From positions 1,178,001 to 1,242,000 of the forward strand of contig CAJQUN010000141.1 in assembly GCA_907163345.1 (NCBI GenBank): DNA of 64,000 nucleotides, given 5' to 3'. Position 1 is the first letter of the stretch. Every line of letters begins with the position of its first letter. Under the pieces are notes generated by a model. The model made no database searches and was not told the DNA's origin. It saw nothing but the letters and a program-made list of their open reading frames with translations. This DNA comes from Haberlea rhodopensis (taxonomy: Eukaryota; Streptophyta; Magnoliopsida; Lamiales; Gesneriaceae). A program made the translations under genes and the position numbers. Below, one piece after another: positions 42,873 to 55,410 of the stretch.

Positions 42873-45800
42873 ATGACTGCTAATGAGGAGGTTGGAGATG
42901 TTGGTAGTGTGAACGCAAGCGTTGGACAAGTGAACCCTCTACCTCCACCGGCCGTAGGCATGGAACCCGTGGCTCAGTTATTACTACCGGGTGAGATCAG
43001 TTTGACGCAATTTATGTCTTACCATCCGCCCCGGTTTGAGGGGACAGAGTCCGGAGAGGAGGCTGAAGAGTGGTTGGAAAGACTTGAACAGATCTTTGTA
43101 TCGGCTCCTTGTGCTGTTACAGCTTGGCTGAGGCTGGCGGAGTTTCAATTAGCTAAGAAACCTCTAATGTGGTGGAGGAGCACGGTGATGGAGCTAAGAG
43201 CACTAGGTGCTGTGATTGATTGGACACTCTTCAGGACTAGGTTTCTGAACCGGTACTTCTCCGCAGCGGCGAGACAGACCAAGGAGGACGAGTTTACAAG
43301 TTTGAAACAGGGGAACATGACGGTGTCAGACTATGCCACGCGGTACTCTTCGTTGCTGAGGTATGTTCCCCACATTGCCACCAATGGGCACGCTAAGATG
43401 AGGAACTTTATGAAGGGGTTGCGACCGGAGCTCTATGACCGGGTTATCACCAATAACCCAACTTCTTTTGATGATGCTCTCACAAGGGCGGAGCTTGCCG
43501 AGCTTGGGGTGGGAGCTTATCCTAGTGCTATGCCACCACCGGTACCGCAACAGAGGCAGACTAATGACAGCTTGAGGCCTCGGGGAGAGCCATTTAAACC
43601 CCGTGGTGCCTCTTCATCTTCACGGTTTGGTGGAAAGAAGTTCTTTGGTCAGAAACAGGATGGCAAGAAGGGCAATTGGTCCGCCAACCGAGGATCCACG
43701 CAAGGAAATAGGCCGGGAGAGCCTAGATGCGACAATTGTGGAGGGCCACATTCTTCAAACAAGTGTCCTGCCTGTTATATCTGTGGCAAGATGGGGCCAC
43801 ATCGCTCGGTATTGCCCCACCCGGGGAGGACAGTCAGAGTTTCAGGGCAACATGCCGAGGTTTGATGATAGGACTGTACAGCAGAGGCAGCAGTTTGGGC
43901 CTCGACCATCGGGAGGTCAGACAGTGGGACCACCCCAGGGGCAGGTGTATGCGCTGACCAGGGAGCAGGCCCAGGCAGCCCCAGAGGAGGTGATCGCCGG
44001 TACGTGTCATTTATTTACGTACCCTGCTTTTTTTTTGATCGATACAGGTGCCTCCCACTCTTTTGTATCGGTGGGTTTTGTGGAAAGACACCATATGCGC
44101 ACGTCTTCTTTACCCACGCCTCTCCTTGTCTCGACACCCACTGGAAGAAATGTCGTTGCTGATCAGTTTTTGGCAGATAGCCTCATTTATTTTGAGGGCA
44201 ACGAATTGAGGTCAGACTTGATTGTGTTGGGCATGTCAGACTTCGAATGCATCTTGGGTATTGATGTTCTGAACAGATATCAGGCAGTGGTAGATTGCCG
44301 GCAGAGGACAGTGAAGTTCAGACCTGAGTTGGGCAGTCAGTGGACCTTCTATGGCAACGGTTCTCGTGCGAAGATTCCGTTGATTTCAGCGATCAAGATG
44401 ACTCAGTTGTTGGAACGTGGCCACACGGGCTATCTCATTTATGCCGTGGACACGTCTGGGAAGAGTAAAGAATTGAGAGTTGAGGATTTGCCAGTAGTGG
44501 CAGAGTTTGCTGATGTATTCCCAGAAGAGATCCCAGGTTTCCCACCGGCTAGGGAAGTTGAGTTTGGGATCGAGCTGTTGCCAGGGACATCCGCTATCTC
44601 TCGTGCACCTTATAGGATGGCACCGGCTGAGTTGAGAGAGTTGAAAGAACAGTTGCAGGATCTCCTGGACAAGGGATATATACGCCCGAGCGTGTCGCCA
44701 TGGGGCGCACCAGTTCTCTTTGTGAAGAAGAAGGACGGTTCAATGCGATTGTGCATCGATTACCGGCAACTGAATAAGGACAGTGAAGAACAAGTATCCT
44801 CTTCCAAGGATCGACGATCTGTTTGATCAGTTGCAAGGTACCAGGATGTATAGCAAGATTGATTTGAGATCCGGGTATCATCAGATTCGAGTCAGAGAGG
44901 AAGATGTGCAGAAGACAGCATTCCGTACCCGATATGGACATTATGAGTTCCTAGTGATGCCGTTCGGCGTGACGAATGCTCCAGCGGTCTTTATGAGTCT
45001 GATGAACAGAGTATTTCAGCCGTATCTTGATCAGTTCGTCATTGTGTTTATTGACGACATTCTCATCTACTCCCGGAGTGAGGAAGAGCATGTGAAACAC
45101 TTGAGGACAGTGCTTCAGATTCTCAGAGAGCATCAGTTGTATGCTAAGCTCAGTAAGTGTGCATTTTGGCTGAGCAGTGTAGTGTTTCTGGGGCATGTAA
45201 TATCGAGCAGCGGGATATCTGTAGATCCCAAGAAGATTGAGGCTGTGATGGAGTGGGCTGCCCCCACTTCTGTGCCTGAGATCCGGAGTTTTCTGGGTTT
45301 GGCCGGATATTATCGACGTTTCGTCGAGGGCTTTTCGAAGATTGCCAAGCCGTTGACACAGTTAACTCAGAAGGGAGTGCCTTTCTTTTGGTCAGAAGCT
45401 TGTGAGGAGAGCTTCCAGGAGTTAAAGCACCGGTTGACGACGGCGCCAGTGTTAGTGATCCCTACGGAGAACTCCAGATTTGTTCTGTATACCGATGCAT
45501 CACTCCAGGGCCTTGGGTGTGTTCTGATGCAAGATAAGCATGTGGTAGCTTATGCATCGAGGCAGTTGAAGCCGCATGAGACCAGATATCCAGTTCATGA
45601 CTTGGAATTGGCGGCTATCATCTTCGCCCTGAAGATTTGGAGGCATTATTTGTATGGTACTTCATTTACCATTTACACGGATCACAAGAGCCTCAAGTTT
45701 TTATTCACTCAGGCAGAGCTGAACATGAGGCAGAGGAGGTGGATGGACCTACTCAAGGACTATGACTGTGAGATAGAGTACCATCCGGGGAAAGCCAATT

Positions 45801-47421
45801 TGACAGCAGACGCTTTGAGCCGGAAAGTGAGGAGTTCTGCTGAGGACGTCATCCATTTGTCAGCCATGATGACCTCCTATTGCCATCTGGGCTATAATTT
45901 TGACATAGATGCATCGCCTGTGTATGTATCGACTTTGTTAGCTGAGCCAGATATCTATGAGAACATCAGGAGAGCTCAGAGGTCAGACGATGAGGTTCAG
46001 AGGTGGTTATCTTTAGTACATCTTGGTCAGCCAACGAAATTCAGAGTGGCCGATGACGGGTCTTTGAGATTGGGTGACCGTTGGGTGGTTCCGAGTACGT
46101 CGGAGTTGCGTAGAGAGATCTTGGAGCGAGCTCATAGTAGCAGACTTAGCATCCACCCAGGCGGGAAGAAGATGTATAAAGATCTACGTGGCCAGTTTTG
46201 GTGGAAGAGAATGAAATCTGATGTCGTCGCTTTTGTGAAGAGGTGTTTGATCTGCCAGCAGGTTAAGGAAGAGAGACAGAGACCTGGCGGCGAGTTGAGA
46301 AGCTTAGAGATACCGAAGTGGAAGCGGGAGCACATTTCCATGGACTTCGTGACTCATTTGCCGAGGAGTGCTTCAGGCTTTGATGCTATTTGGGTGATAG
46401 TGGATCGATTGACCAAGGTAGCTCATTTATCCCCTATAGCATGATTTTCACCTTTTTGAGGATGGCGCAGTTGTATATTAGAGATGTGGTGAGATTGCAT
46501 GGGATCCCCGTTTCCATAGTGTCAGACCGAGATCCGCGATTCACATCTCATTTCTGGTAAGACCTTCAGTCAGCCTTGGGAACTGAAGTCAGATTGAGCA
46601 TTGCTTATCATCCTCAGACGGATGGCCAGACCGAGCGCACTATTCAGACGCTCGAGGACATGCTGAGAGCTTGTGTTTTGGAGTTCGATGCCTCTTGGCA
46701 GGATTCAGTGCCTTTGGTAGAGTTTTCTTATAACAATAGCTACCAGGCGAGTATTCAGATGGCTCCGTTTGAAGCTCTTTATGGCAGACGGTGTAGATCA
46801 CCCTTGTGTTGGGATGATTTGGACCGCAGATCGGTCGGAGGACCGGAGTTAATTCGGGAGATGGAAGAAAAGATAAAGACGATAAGGCAGAAAATGAAAG
46901 CGGCCCAGGACAGACAGGCAGCTTATGCAAATAAACGACGGAGACCGTTGGAATTTCAGTTGGGAGATAAGGTCTTTTTGAAGATCTCGCCTTTCAGAGG
47001 CGTTGTGCGATTTGGGATGCGCGGGAAACTGTCTCCGAGGTATGTTGGACCGTACGAGATTTTGCAGCGCATTGGCACCTTAGCTTACCGACTGGCCTTG
47101 CCCCCTTCTTTATCTGGTATACATGATGTGTTTCATGTATCGATGCTGCGGAAGTATGAGCCGGATCCATCTCACGTGTTACAGCCTTCCGAAGTTCAGT
47201 TGGAATCCGATGTGTCTTATGTGGAACGGCCTGTTAGAATTATGGATCGAGCAGACCGCAGACTTCGGAACAAAGTGATACCTATGATCAAGGTTCAGTG
47301 GGATCGCAGGGGTGTCGAGGAGGCTACGTGGGAGACGGAGCGGCATATGGTGCAGCACTACCCGGAACTATTCTCTGGTATGTGTTTATGTTTAGTTTCC
47401 TTTTGGGGTAAGTGCATGTGA
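42873..47421 (+). pseudogene. Del2 gag-pol polyprotein (frameshifted): gag, protease, RT, RNase H, integrase, chromodomain
   Basis: Start is the ATG at 42873, one base after TGTTACAG. Gag and a first CCHC-like knuckle are followed by one extra G in a GGGG run (43793-43796) inside the second knuckle. Protease DTGASHSF is at about 44041-44064. A 2-bp loss near 44779 breaks the frame early in RT. RT (IDDIL), RNase H (TDHKSLKF) and integrase HHCC are then open to a 1-bp loss near 46435. TAA at 46558-46560 lies before the integrase GQTER motif, whose Glu is kept. The reading to 47421 ends in a chromodomain-like segment (VKVQWDRRG ... ETERHMVQHYPELF). Apart from these four lesions it is well preserved, which fits a young copy. 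Confidence 0.93.
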
Positions 47422-47455
47422 TTTCGAGGACGAAATCTTATAAGTAGGGGAGTAT
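47421..47455 (+). promoter_or_regulatory. Pre-PPT inverted repeat and PPT of Del2
   Basis: ATTTCGAGGACGAAAT (47421-47436; arms ATTTCG and CGAAAT) is followed by AAGTAGGGGAGTAT (47442-47455) abutting the 3' LTR. The inverted repeat overlaps the last stop codon of the polyprotein region. Confidence 0.85.
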
Positions 47456-49412
47456 TGTGATATCCCTGAAATGATTAATTGCAATCTGGTGCATTAATTA
47501 AGTTTATATGATTAATTATGTGGTAATTAATTATGGTTGGAAGCATGACTTATTTGCCATGGGTAGCAATTATTTGAAAATCATGTGTTTAATTGATATT
47601 TTGGTGCATTTGGTTTAATGCTTTGGAAAATATCATGTTGGGGTGTTTTATACACCATGGTTTGTGGATTGCGTTTAATTAAACTCAACACTTTTATTCC
47701 CCAACCCCACCTCATCCACTCTCACTTTACCTTTACCAAAATCAATTCCCACAAACCCTCCCCCTTCATTTTCGTTCTTGAGCTTTGGGGTGAAGAGAAG
47801 TCCTTGCGAAATCTTGTTTTGTGGAGTTTATTGGGTGATTTGAGATCCCCAAGAGGTATGGATACCTCATGGTTGTTTTTGTAAGGTTTTGTTTAAGTTT
47901 GGTATGATTTTAAAGGATTTTAAAATGGGTTTGTTTTGGGTTGTTGTGGTTTTGGTTGTATGTTGGATTTATACTTGTTTTGAAGTATATTTTGGTGGTT
48001 TAAGTTGTTATTTATGTTGTTGATTGATTGTATAAGTGTTGGAATGGGTTGGAATGGTTTTGAGGTGCAAAAATGGAGGTTTTTCGGGTAACAGGGGTTG
48101 GCGATCGATCGCCCATTCCAGGCGATCGATCGCGCCCAGGCAGTGGGCTTTTCAAGCGTTTGGCGATCGATCGCCACTCTTGGGCGATCGATCGGCGGGA
48201 CTGGCGATCGATCGCGCCAAGGGTGGCGATCGATCGCCGAAGGGTGAAAAATTTTGGTTCTCGGACAGTGAGGTTTGGCGATCGATCGCCGTGATGGGCG
48301 ATCGATCGCGAAGGCCAAAATATGGTATTTTTGGATTTTTTTGTAGGATTTTTGGTATTGGACTATTATTGGGTTCTAATATTGATTTGTGTGAATGTGT
48401 AGAACCATCCCAGGTGGCAACACAGCCAAGGCATTGAAGTCCTACCATATCCTACATTTTGGAAAGGTACGTAGTGGACGTACGGGCACCCAACGGTACA
48501 TGTATCCTATATACTTATTGTTTATGCTTTGTGGATGCAAGTATATATGTGGTATTGCATTGTGGATGCAAATACATGTTATGCATGATGTTTATAGATG
48601 CATATGATTATTGGTGCACATCCCACGAGTCGTGGTCATCCCTTGATGATTTTAATGCTTGCCGCTATTTGTTTTGGTTCCGCTAAATGTGAAGCGAGGG
48701 GTGGGAGCGCCGCATGTCACATTTGAGCGTGGTTATCATATAGGGCGAGGAAAGGGTATTTGCCGCTCAATGAGAGGCGAGGGGTGGGAGTCCCGCATGT
48801 CCATTGAAGCGAGGTTATCCTATGCCGCCTATATGTAAATAAGCGAGGGGCATTAAAATACATTGTGATGGACAGACTAGGGATTGGTGATCAGTATTTG
48901 GTATTGATGAGCTGGTATATGTCATGACATGTTTAGACCATTAAAAATAATCTATTAATTATACTCATGAGTTATGGTACAGGGACAACCAAACGGGAAG
49001 CGTTTGAAATGCATGGGGAAAACAGGAAGTGTTTTATTATGATTATGCATTTACGCTTTATCTTCATATTGTGTTGAATATGAATGATTATTATTGCTCA
49101 TGTTTGGGGGTTGTCCTTGTAGGTACACGTTTGGCATGATAGAAGGGCTAGACGGGTTGAGATGGTGAGCTTATTGAGGATGCTTTTGGGACTTGAAGGA
49201 CAGGATTATTTTGGATAGTATCTACTCTAGGAGTAGTATAAAACTATAGTTGAACACATTCATTGATTGGAATGTAATTAATCCATTTGGTAGTCCTTAT
49301 TTTTGGCATGTAATGATTAAGCTCATAAACTCAACACGTTCTTTTACACTCTGATCTTTTATATTAGCTCTATTATGCCTTGATTCCGCACTTAAGGATT
49401 AGGGTGCTTACA
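47456..49412 (+). repeat. 3' LTR of Del2
   Basis: Same length as the 5' LTR, with intact TG...CA ends, followed by TSD TTCCC. Confidence 0.94.
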
Positions 49413-50380
49413 TTCCCTCTACAATTTTGGGTAATCTCGAACTTATCAAGATTTCATTGGCGTTCAACTTACAAGTTTCAAATTCTAAGCATTATAAATT
49501 TATAAATCAAAATTCCAGATTTTATTTCTTGCAAATTTTTTATTTAAGCGCGCTTGCTTACAAAATTTGAAACTTGGACAATATTCTCGAATATGATTCA
49601 CTGTTTGCATTTTTAGTGTACAAACTTATAAAACTCGAATTCAAGATTTTAAGTCTTGCAAGTTCGCGCATAATTATTACAAAATTCAAATAGAATCAAA
49701 AGTACGAGAGAACAAGCCTAGAAAAACCAATTGTGGCATTCGATTTACCATTTGTAATTTAAGCGTATAGTTCTTAGAAAATTTGAATTCAAGATTTAAT
49801 ATTTTCAAAGTTAAGTCTTAAGCGTAAAATGCTTAGACAACACAAAAAGAATCAACTCACAATTTTCCATAGCAAAACCAATTTGCTTAATTTTTTTAAA
49901 CCTCAATATCGTATTGTTCAAACACTTCTATGACATCGTTTTTGCTTCGTACCAAAAAGCCATAGCAATATCTTGTGCAATAATTGATAAAGTAACACAT
50001 TAGTTTTTCCACACCTCTAGTTGCACAAACTTTTGAAGACAAGCATCATTGTGAATCACTTCTAGAGATGTTTTGTTTCATTCATCAAATGGAATGACAA
50101 TTTGTTAACTTATCCTCCTTATAAGTTCACACTTATGTTTTCAAGTTAACTTTCATAGAACGCAATAAATTTCATTTTACCAATTTGTGTAGTGAATTAT
50201 AATTTACAAGACACAATCGGTCATGTCCCAAATCACAAGACTCTGTCAAATAAGTAGAATGTAAATTTATTGCTTTCAATAATACCAATTATTACATTTA
50301 CTTCAAAAAATTGATTTTCTCGACATTTTCCCATGAACACCAAGTTTGGATAATACAAATCTTATCGGAATCAAAAGACT
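49413..50380. other. AT-rich decayed interior of copia C
   Basis: No gene is visible. The sequence lies between the gag remnant and the Del2 insertion, with repeated AAATTC/GAATTT motifs. It probably held copia protease-integrase, now beyond recognition by eye. Confidence 0.4.
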
Positions 50381-51260
50381 AGTCAACCGATAATCATTAG
50401 ATCAGACAAGTCCTTTGACAATCTGTCATCTTCAGTTACATTGATTTCATCCTTTACTTTCCCTCGATTGTATTTATTCCGACCTTCCTTTGCAAAAATG
50501 GTTGGGCTTTCCACATTCAAAGCACTTTCCTTTGAATTTTTTAGCCTTCCCACTCTTGGAGAATTTACCTTCAAACTTACCTTTTGTTCCGATATTTTGT
50601 TCAACCAAGTATGCCCTTGCTTCCATATAGTGTTTTTTCCGCATTTCTTTCGGAAGTCCTATTGTCCTCCTCAATTCAAAGATGAACCACGAGATCTTCA
50701 AGACTCATCCCTTTCTGTTTGTGTTTGAGATAGTTCTAGAAGTCCTTCCATTTAGGGGCAGTTTTTCAATCATTGCACCATTTGGAATATGTCACTTAGA
50801 ATCATTCCCTCCGCATGATTATAATGCATTATCACTTGAATTTCTTGCACTTGCACCATCTCAGGCTTAGTATCGACCATCTTGAAGTCCATGAATTGTC
50901 CAACAATGAATTTCTTAATGCCGACATCCTCGAATCTATATTTCTTCTCCAACGATTCCCACAATTCGTTAGTGGTCACAAGGCAATACATTATATAATG
51001 TATTGTCAAGACCGTTGAGAATGTAGTTCTTGGGTAGGAAAAAACTTTTATTCCATGCATCAACCGTAGCCCTCTTTTGGGCGTCGATTTTCTTTTCGGC
51101 TATAGTAGGAATATCCCCATTGAGGAACCTTGCCAATCCCAAGGTTGTCAAGTAGATCAGTATTTCTATTACCAACGCTTGAAAATTTCCATTGAATTTC
51201 TCGGGCCTTTCACCATGATGTATGGATGTTGTTGTTGTACTCGAAGAAGCTATTTGTTAC
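50380..51260 (-). pseudogene. Copia C gag remnant
   Basis: On the minus strand, reading starts near HGERPEKFNG (about 51225), then LTTLGLARFL and DAWNKS. In another frame comes ELWESLEKKYRFEDVGIKKF with DFKMVDTKPEMVQVQEIQVI (about 50970-50830), typical of copia gag (UBN2-type). About 50530-50480 gives KGKCFECGKPNHFCKGRS, a zinc knuckle with its His shifted. At least three frameshifts make it a pseudogene. Confidence 0.75.
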
Positions 51261-51276
51261 AAAATATAGTTTCAAG

Positions 51277-51405
51277 ATTGTTGGTATCTTGTATGACTGT
51301 GTATCTTTGGGATATAAGCAATCAAAGTAACAATGCTTCAATATGATGAATGTCGAGGCGAGATTTATAATCTCCTTCCTTGAAACAATAATTTCCCGCT
51401 GATCG
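51277..51405 (-). repeat. Truncated 5' LTR of copia C
   Basis: Matches the first about 130 bp (plus-strand direction) of the LTR at 35191, then breaks off near CCCGCTGATCG. Flanking sequence to 51494 includes an inverted relative of the Tat-like LTR terminus (CCGCAAGTGCACAGTGTC, about 51449-51466). Confidence 0.6.
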
Positions 51406-52102
51406 CTTTTATTTTAAACAATTAATTCCAATGTAGCGATTTTATACCGCAAGTGCACAGTGTCAAGTTTTAGTATAATGATTTAAAAAAAAGATGTCGT
51501 ACCTGAAAGGAATCCAACACACAAGTGCACAGCGGAAAAAAACAATGGATTCCTAACCGAGGACCTATACAAAGTATTCATAGCGGAATGAAAAGGATTC
51601 TTACCCTTGTAGCGTGTTTGATGCAGAAACGATGCCAAACCACGAGTCACGAGCAAAACCTCCAAGATCTTGCCTCTACGGTATCCACACGATCAAATCG
51701 AACAAGGGACGTTCAAGAACAAGTTGCTAGACTCGTTCTTAAACCAAATCTGAACTCATGGTTCAAAACCTGTGATGACCTGGGATTATAGATGTTAATC
51801 CCGGAGTATTAATGACCCCTAAAGTTGTTTTTACGTGGCGATTTGGAGTTTAATCGCGGTGTTGGGCCTCCCGAGCTCGTCTATTTGGGTAGTTGGGATC
51901 GTTGGATCCCGAGGTTGAGATTGTATTCTCATTTGGGTGAAAAACTTATGAGTTGAGTTTTTAGTGTGACTCGGGATCTGGGGTGCTTTGTGTGGGCACC
52001 GGTAGGGGGTTTTGAAGTTAGAGAGAGAGTTTTTGAAAACAGATGATTTTTAATGAATCATGATGTATTTGTGGGGCTATTGGTATTTCGGGGTAATTTT
52101 TC

Positions 52103-52110
52103 TATAAATA
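52103..52110 (+). promoter_or_regulatory. TATA box of LARD2-type LTR
   Basis: TATAAATA about 330 bp into the LTR, upstream of a CT-rich stretch (52158-52180) and the GC-rich block. This is a core-promoter-like layout. Confidence 0.6.
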
Positions 52111-53383
52111 CCAGTTGAACCTGAGATTTTAATTTTAGAAATCATTTCAGCTCCTTGCCCGCCTCTCTCTCTCTCTCCCCGTCTGCCCTTCCCGTCTCCC
52201 CAACCCTCGCCCGTAAAAACCGTGCGCCCGCCGCCGTCTGGCCACCATCAGGCGCGTCCGGACCGCCGTTGGCTTCGTCTCTTCCAGGCGCAACTTTCCA
52301 CACCAGGAATTTGAAGTTTCGTCGAGATTTGCGTTAGGATTTTCCAGAAAAGCGTAGAGGTCCGTTTCTAGGGTTCTTCGATTTTCGATCGATTTCCTTC
52401 CGATTTTCGATTGGGTAACCTTCCTTACCCCTTTTTCATTCTTCTCCTGTAATTCCCTGCTAATTTTGGTGTTATTGGTTCGAATTTTTCCCTGCATGCG
52501 TGAGGGTTGTGTTCGATTTAGGGGTTTTGGCAGGAGGGGCGATTGTTCATGATGTTGATCAATTAATTCATGTTTTAGTTGAATTATGGTGCTTAGTTGG
52601 GTTCGAATTGTGATGTTAGGGTTCGAAAATTGAAGGGTGGTTCTTGAACAATTTTCGTTGATGTCTCATTCGTTTTCCCTCCCTGCATGTGCCCTGCCCC
52701 GGGTCTTTTAAATGGTTAATTATCGTGTGTTGACAATATTTTTGTATAAGGGTTATGGGTGTGCTTGAGCATGGGTTTGCATGTTTGTAAATAATTGTGA
52801 ATTATTTATCGTATTAGCACATCATTCCTTGGGGCATGGAACCCAAGCAAGGTTTGGCTTGGACTACGGAGATTTAAGGTACGTGCGACGTACGAGCATT
52901 ACTTTATATGAGAGCATTTGTGAAATGCATAATGTATTTTGATTGCATTAGATGGTTGTGCGTATGGTTATATATATATGTGTTGATATAGCTATGGAAC
53001 GACCTAATCTTGATATCGCCGCCACAAGCGTGCGTGATATTAGAGTAGTATAACCTTATAAGATATATGGGGTACTGGATGCATATGACCATTGTAGGGC
53101 ATTGAGATGCCTGAGAATGATCGTGGAATCATGTATTCATTATAAGACATTTGAGATGTCTAAGTATAATGGAGAATTGGTAAAATAAATGCTAGGCATT
53201 TGAGCTATCTGTGATTGATAGCGAAGTTGAGAAATCAGTATTTGATATCGAGATATCCATATTTGCATGTATAATGAATTTGGAATCACTATCTATTGAT
53301 ATTCGAGAATTAAGCATTCGATGAGTTAAATCAATGTGTTGATTTACTGATTTTTGAGATTTGATGAGTTTGATGATTGTGAG

Positions 53384-53545
53384 AACAGGGACAGTACACG
53401 GAATCCCGGATTAGGACGTTGCCATCCAGGGAGTATCATTTAAAATTCATTAGTATTTACTTTTGTTGTAAATTATGAATTTCATTATTGTGATTATGAG
53501 ATTTTGTGTATTGGTATGCTCACCCCGTTGGGGGCTGTCTCTGTT
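53384..53545 (+). other. Conserved long-range stem P1, LARD2-type solo LTR
   Basis: AACAGGGACAG (53384-53394) pairs with CTGTCTCTGTT (53535-53545) over 11 positions, one G-U. Against LARD1 the seventh pair is G-C rather than A-T, a two-sided change that keeps pairing. Confidence 0.65.
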
Positions 53546-55410
53546 GGGGCAGGTGAACAGGTACATCGATGGCTTTGGAGCTGAGCTCGAGCTGTTGATT
53601 GGGTGTACTCCCAGGATCGTGGTACCAGGGCTTGATGGAGCACGGTATCGTATAGGGTACTTATATACACCTGAGGGTTACATACATATTCATGATGCTC
53701 GCATGTGAGCACGATTATACTTGTATATGGGTTGTATATAAAGGCATGAGCCTTTCTCTCTTTCATTTTATGTTGCATGCAATTAGTGGTAGAATTGCTA
53801 AATGATATGAGAGTCATTGGTGTATTATGTGGGTGTTGAAACCCACTTTTGTTGTCTTATTGTGTGGTGTTTTCCCTGGCCGGGAATTGTGTTATGCGAT
53901 GTGCTTTTATTTCGGGATAACTCAATTTATGGGGAGACTCTGCCTAAATTTTTATAAAAGTCCACAATGTAAAAAGTGGCGTATTGGGGATGGTAATGGG
54001 CGAAATCTATGAGTCTATTTGTTGGTTGAGATGATCTCACAACGTTGAATATTAAAGAAATTTTGTAATTGCCATTCAATGGTAAAGTATCATCTGAGTT
54101 TCCCGATTGATTTTTATTGAAAGCATGTGCCACACATAGTGGTTAATACACTAATCAAGTGTTAAGGGCTAGGGGTCCTTACAAAACTGATCAACGACGG
54201 CCAATCAAAAAGCTCACAACCCACGGCGGCGGCGGCGGCAAGAGTGATGCTCAATGAAGGAACGGCCGAGAGCTCTATCCTTTTGGAGGCTATTAGGTTT
54301 TTATGATATGTAGAGTTAATCCTCAATTAACCTTGTTATCATATATATATATTAGATTTAATTAAAGGTTCAAGACTTTCTTAAAGCTTCATGGGCCCAA
54401 ACCCATGATTTAATTAAATCCTTATAATCATGTAATTAAGACTCTTCTTAATTAATTAATTCATCCAATGAATTTAATTTCCCTTATCAATTTAATCTTT
54501 CGTGCGACCGTAGGTTCTTGCAATGTTGGCAGTGACATAAAATCTCATTTACAAGCAATGAGCGTAACTAGCAACACATCAAGGCTACCCAAATTACAAG
54601 AATGTCATAGACTCGACATAACCTAAGAACTTGTGATAATATTAACTATGTAACTTAATCCCTTTGTCCACTGTGTTTAGATTGAACACGAGTCATGGAA
54701 TAGTCATACCCGTATATTCAATCTTTATTTCTTGATCCCCAAGTAGAACTAGATAAACGAATAAGCTCGATATCACATATCGACTCATTCGAGCACGTCT
54801 ATACATTTTAGTCTTACTTGATCAAAGGCCCAAACACTTCTCCTGTTATATAGGAGGGACAAATCCTTTCTTGATCAATCAACATCCGTCTACATAATTC
54901 GTAGTGTATCCAATATTTGCCTTTATAGTTTACCCTGTTACAGGTAACGTTTGACAATATCAAGATACATAACTCCTTATGTTGGGATCTCTGATGATCT
55001 CAAGTCGTAAGGATTACATACATTATTATCACTATGAGAATTGCTTATGACACTCATATAACTATCCATGTAGCATTCTCATGGTGGGTCTGTCCAGTAC
55101 ATCGTTCTCTAACATGTACCCATGTGTTGATTTGATATCTCATATCTATGAACAATTCATCAATCAAAACATACTAGTCTCAATGCATTATCATTATCCT
55201 TATTCATGATAATACTTGACTAGGGACAATCTTTAAGACAATACAATATTATTCTAAGGACATTAACTTATATATTAATTCATATTGCACAGATATTCGA
55301 ATAAGATATAATAATGATTTGCCATTAATAAAATCATAATATAATGTATGTCATAAACAATCATCTAATGACTTGTCTTAGGGCATATCCCAATAAATCT
55401 CACACTTGCA

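Larger units (their letters stand above)
40709..49412 (+). mobile_element. Del2: complete Tekay/Del-type Ty3/gypsy element
   Basis: An 8704-bp element with two LTRs of equal length (1957 bp), a perfect TSD, PBS and PPT. By eye the LTRs differ at about 20 positions, close to 99% identity, mostly transitions. The gag-pol homologous to Del1 is full-length but has three frameshifts and one stop. It is nested in copia C and is clearly the younger of the two. LTR sequence is much less like Del1 than the polyprotein is, so they are separate families of one clade. Confidence 0.94.
51771..54184 (+). mobile_element. Solo LTR of the LARD2 family
   Basis: 2414 bp, TGTGATGACC to GGTCCTTACA, flanked by AAACC and AAACT (four of five match). 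It is the direct counterpart of the minus-strand LTR at 56770-59210. TATA (TATAAATA, 52103-52110), GC-rich block (52215-52340), GTACGT hairpin (52879-52893), P1 (53384-53394 with 53535-53545), CCCC-GTT-GGGG hairpin (53523-53534) and GGGGAGACTCTGCCT (53930-53944) are all present. Confidence 0.85.
51495..55392 (-). repeat. 3' LTR of minus-strand copia element D, split by a solo LTR
   Basis: Plus-strand ends are TGTCGTACC (51495) and ATATCCCA (55392). Without the 2.4-kb insertion at 51771-54184 it is about 1.48 kb. It lies 18 bp from the RT-RNase H stop at 55411, as expected for a copia 3' LTR. It contains a (GGC)n run at about 54226-54240. The other LTR is outside the window, so the left end is inferred. 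Confidence 0.55.
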
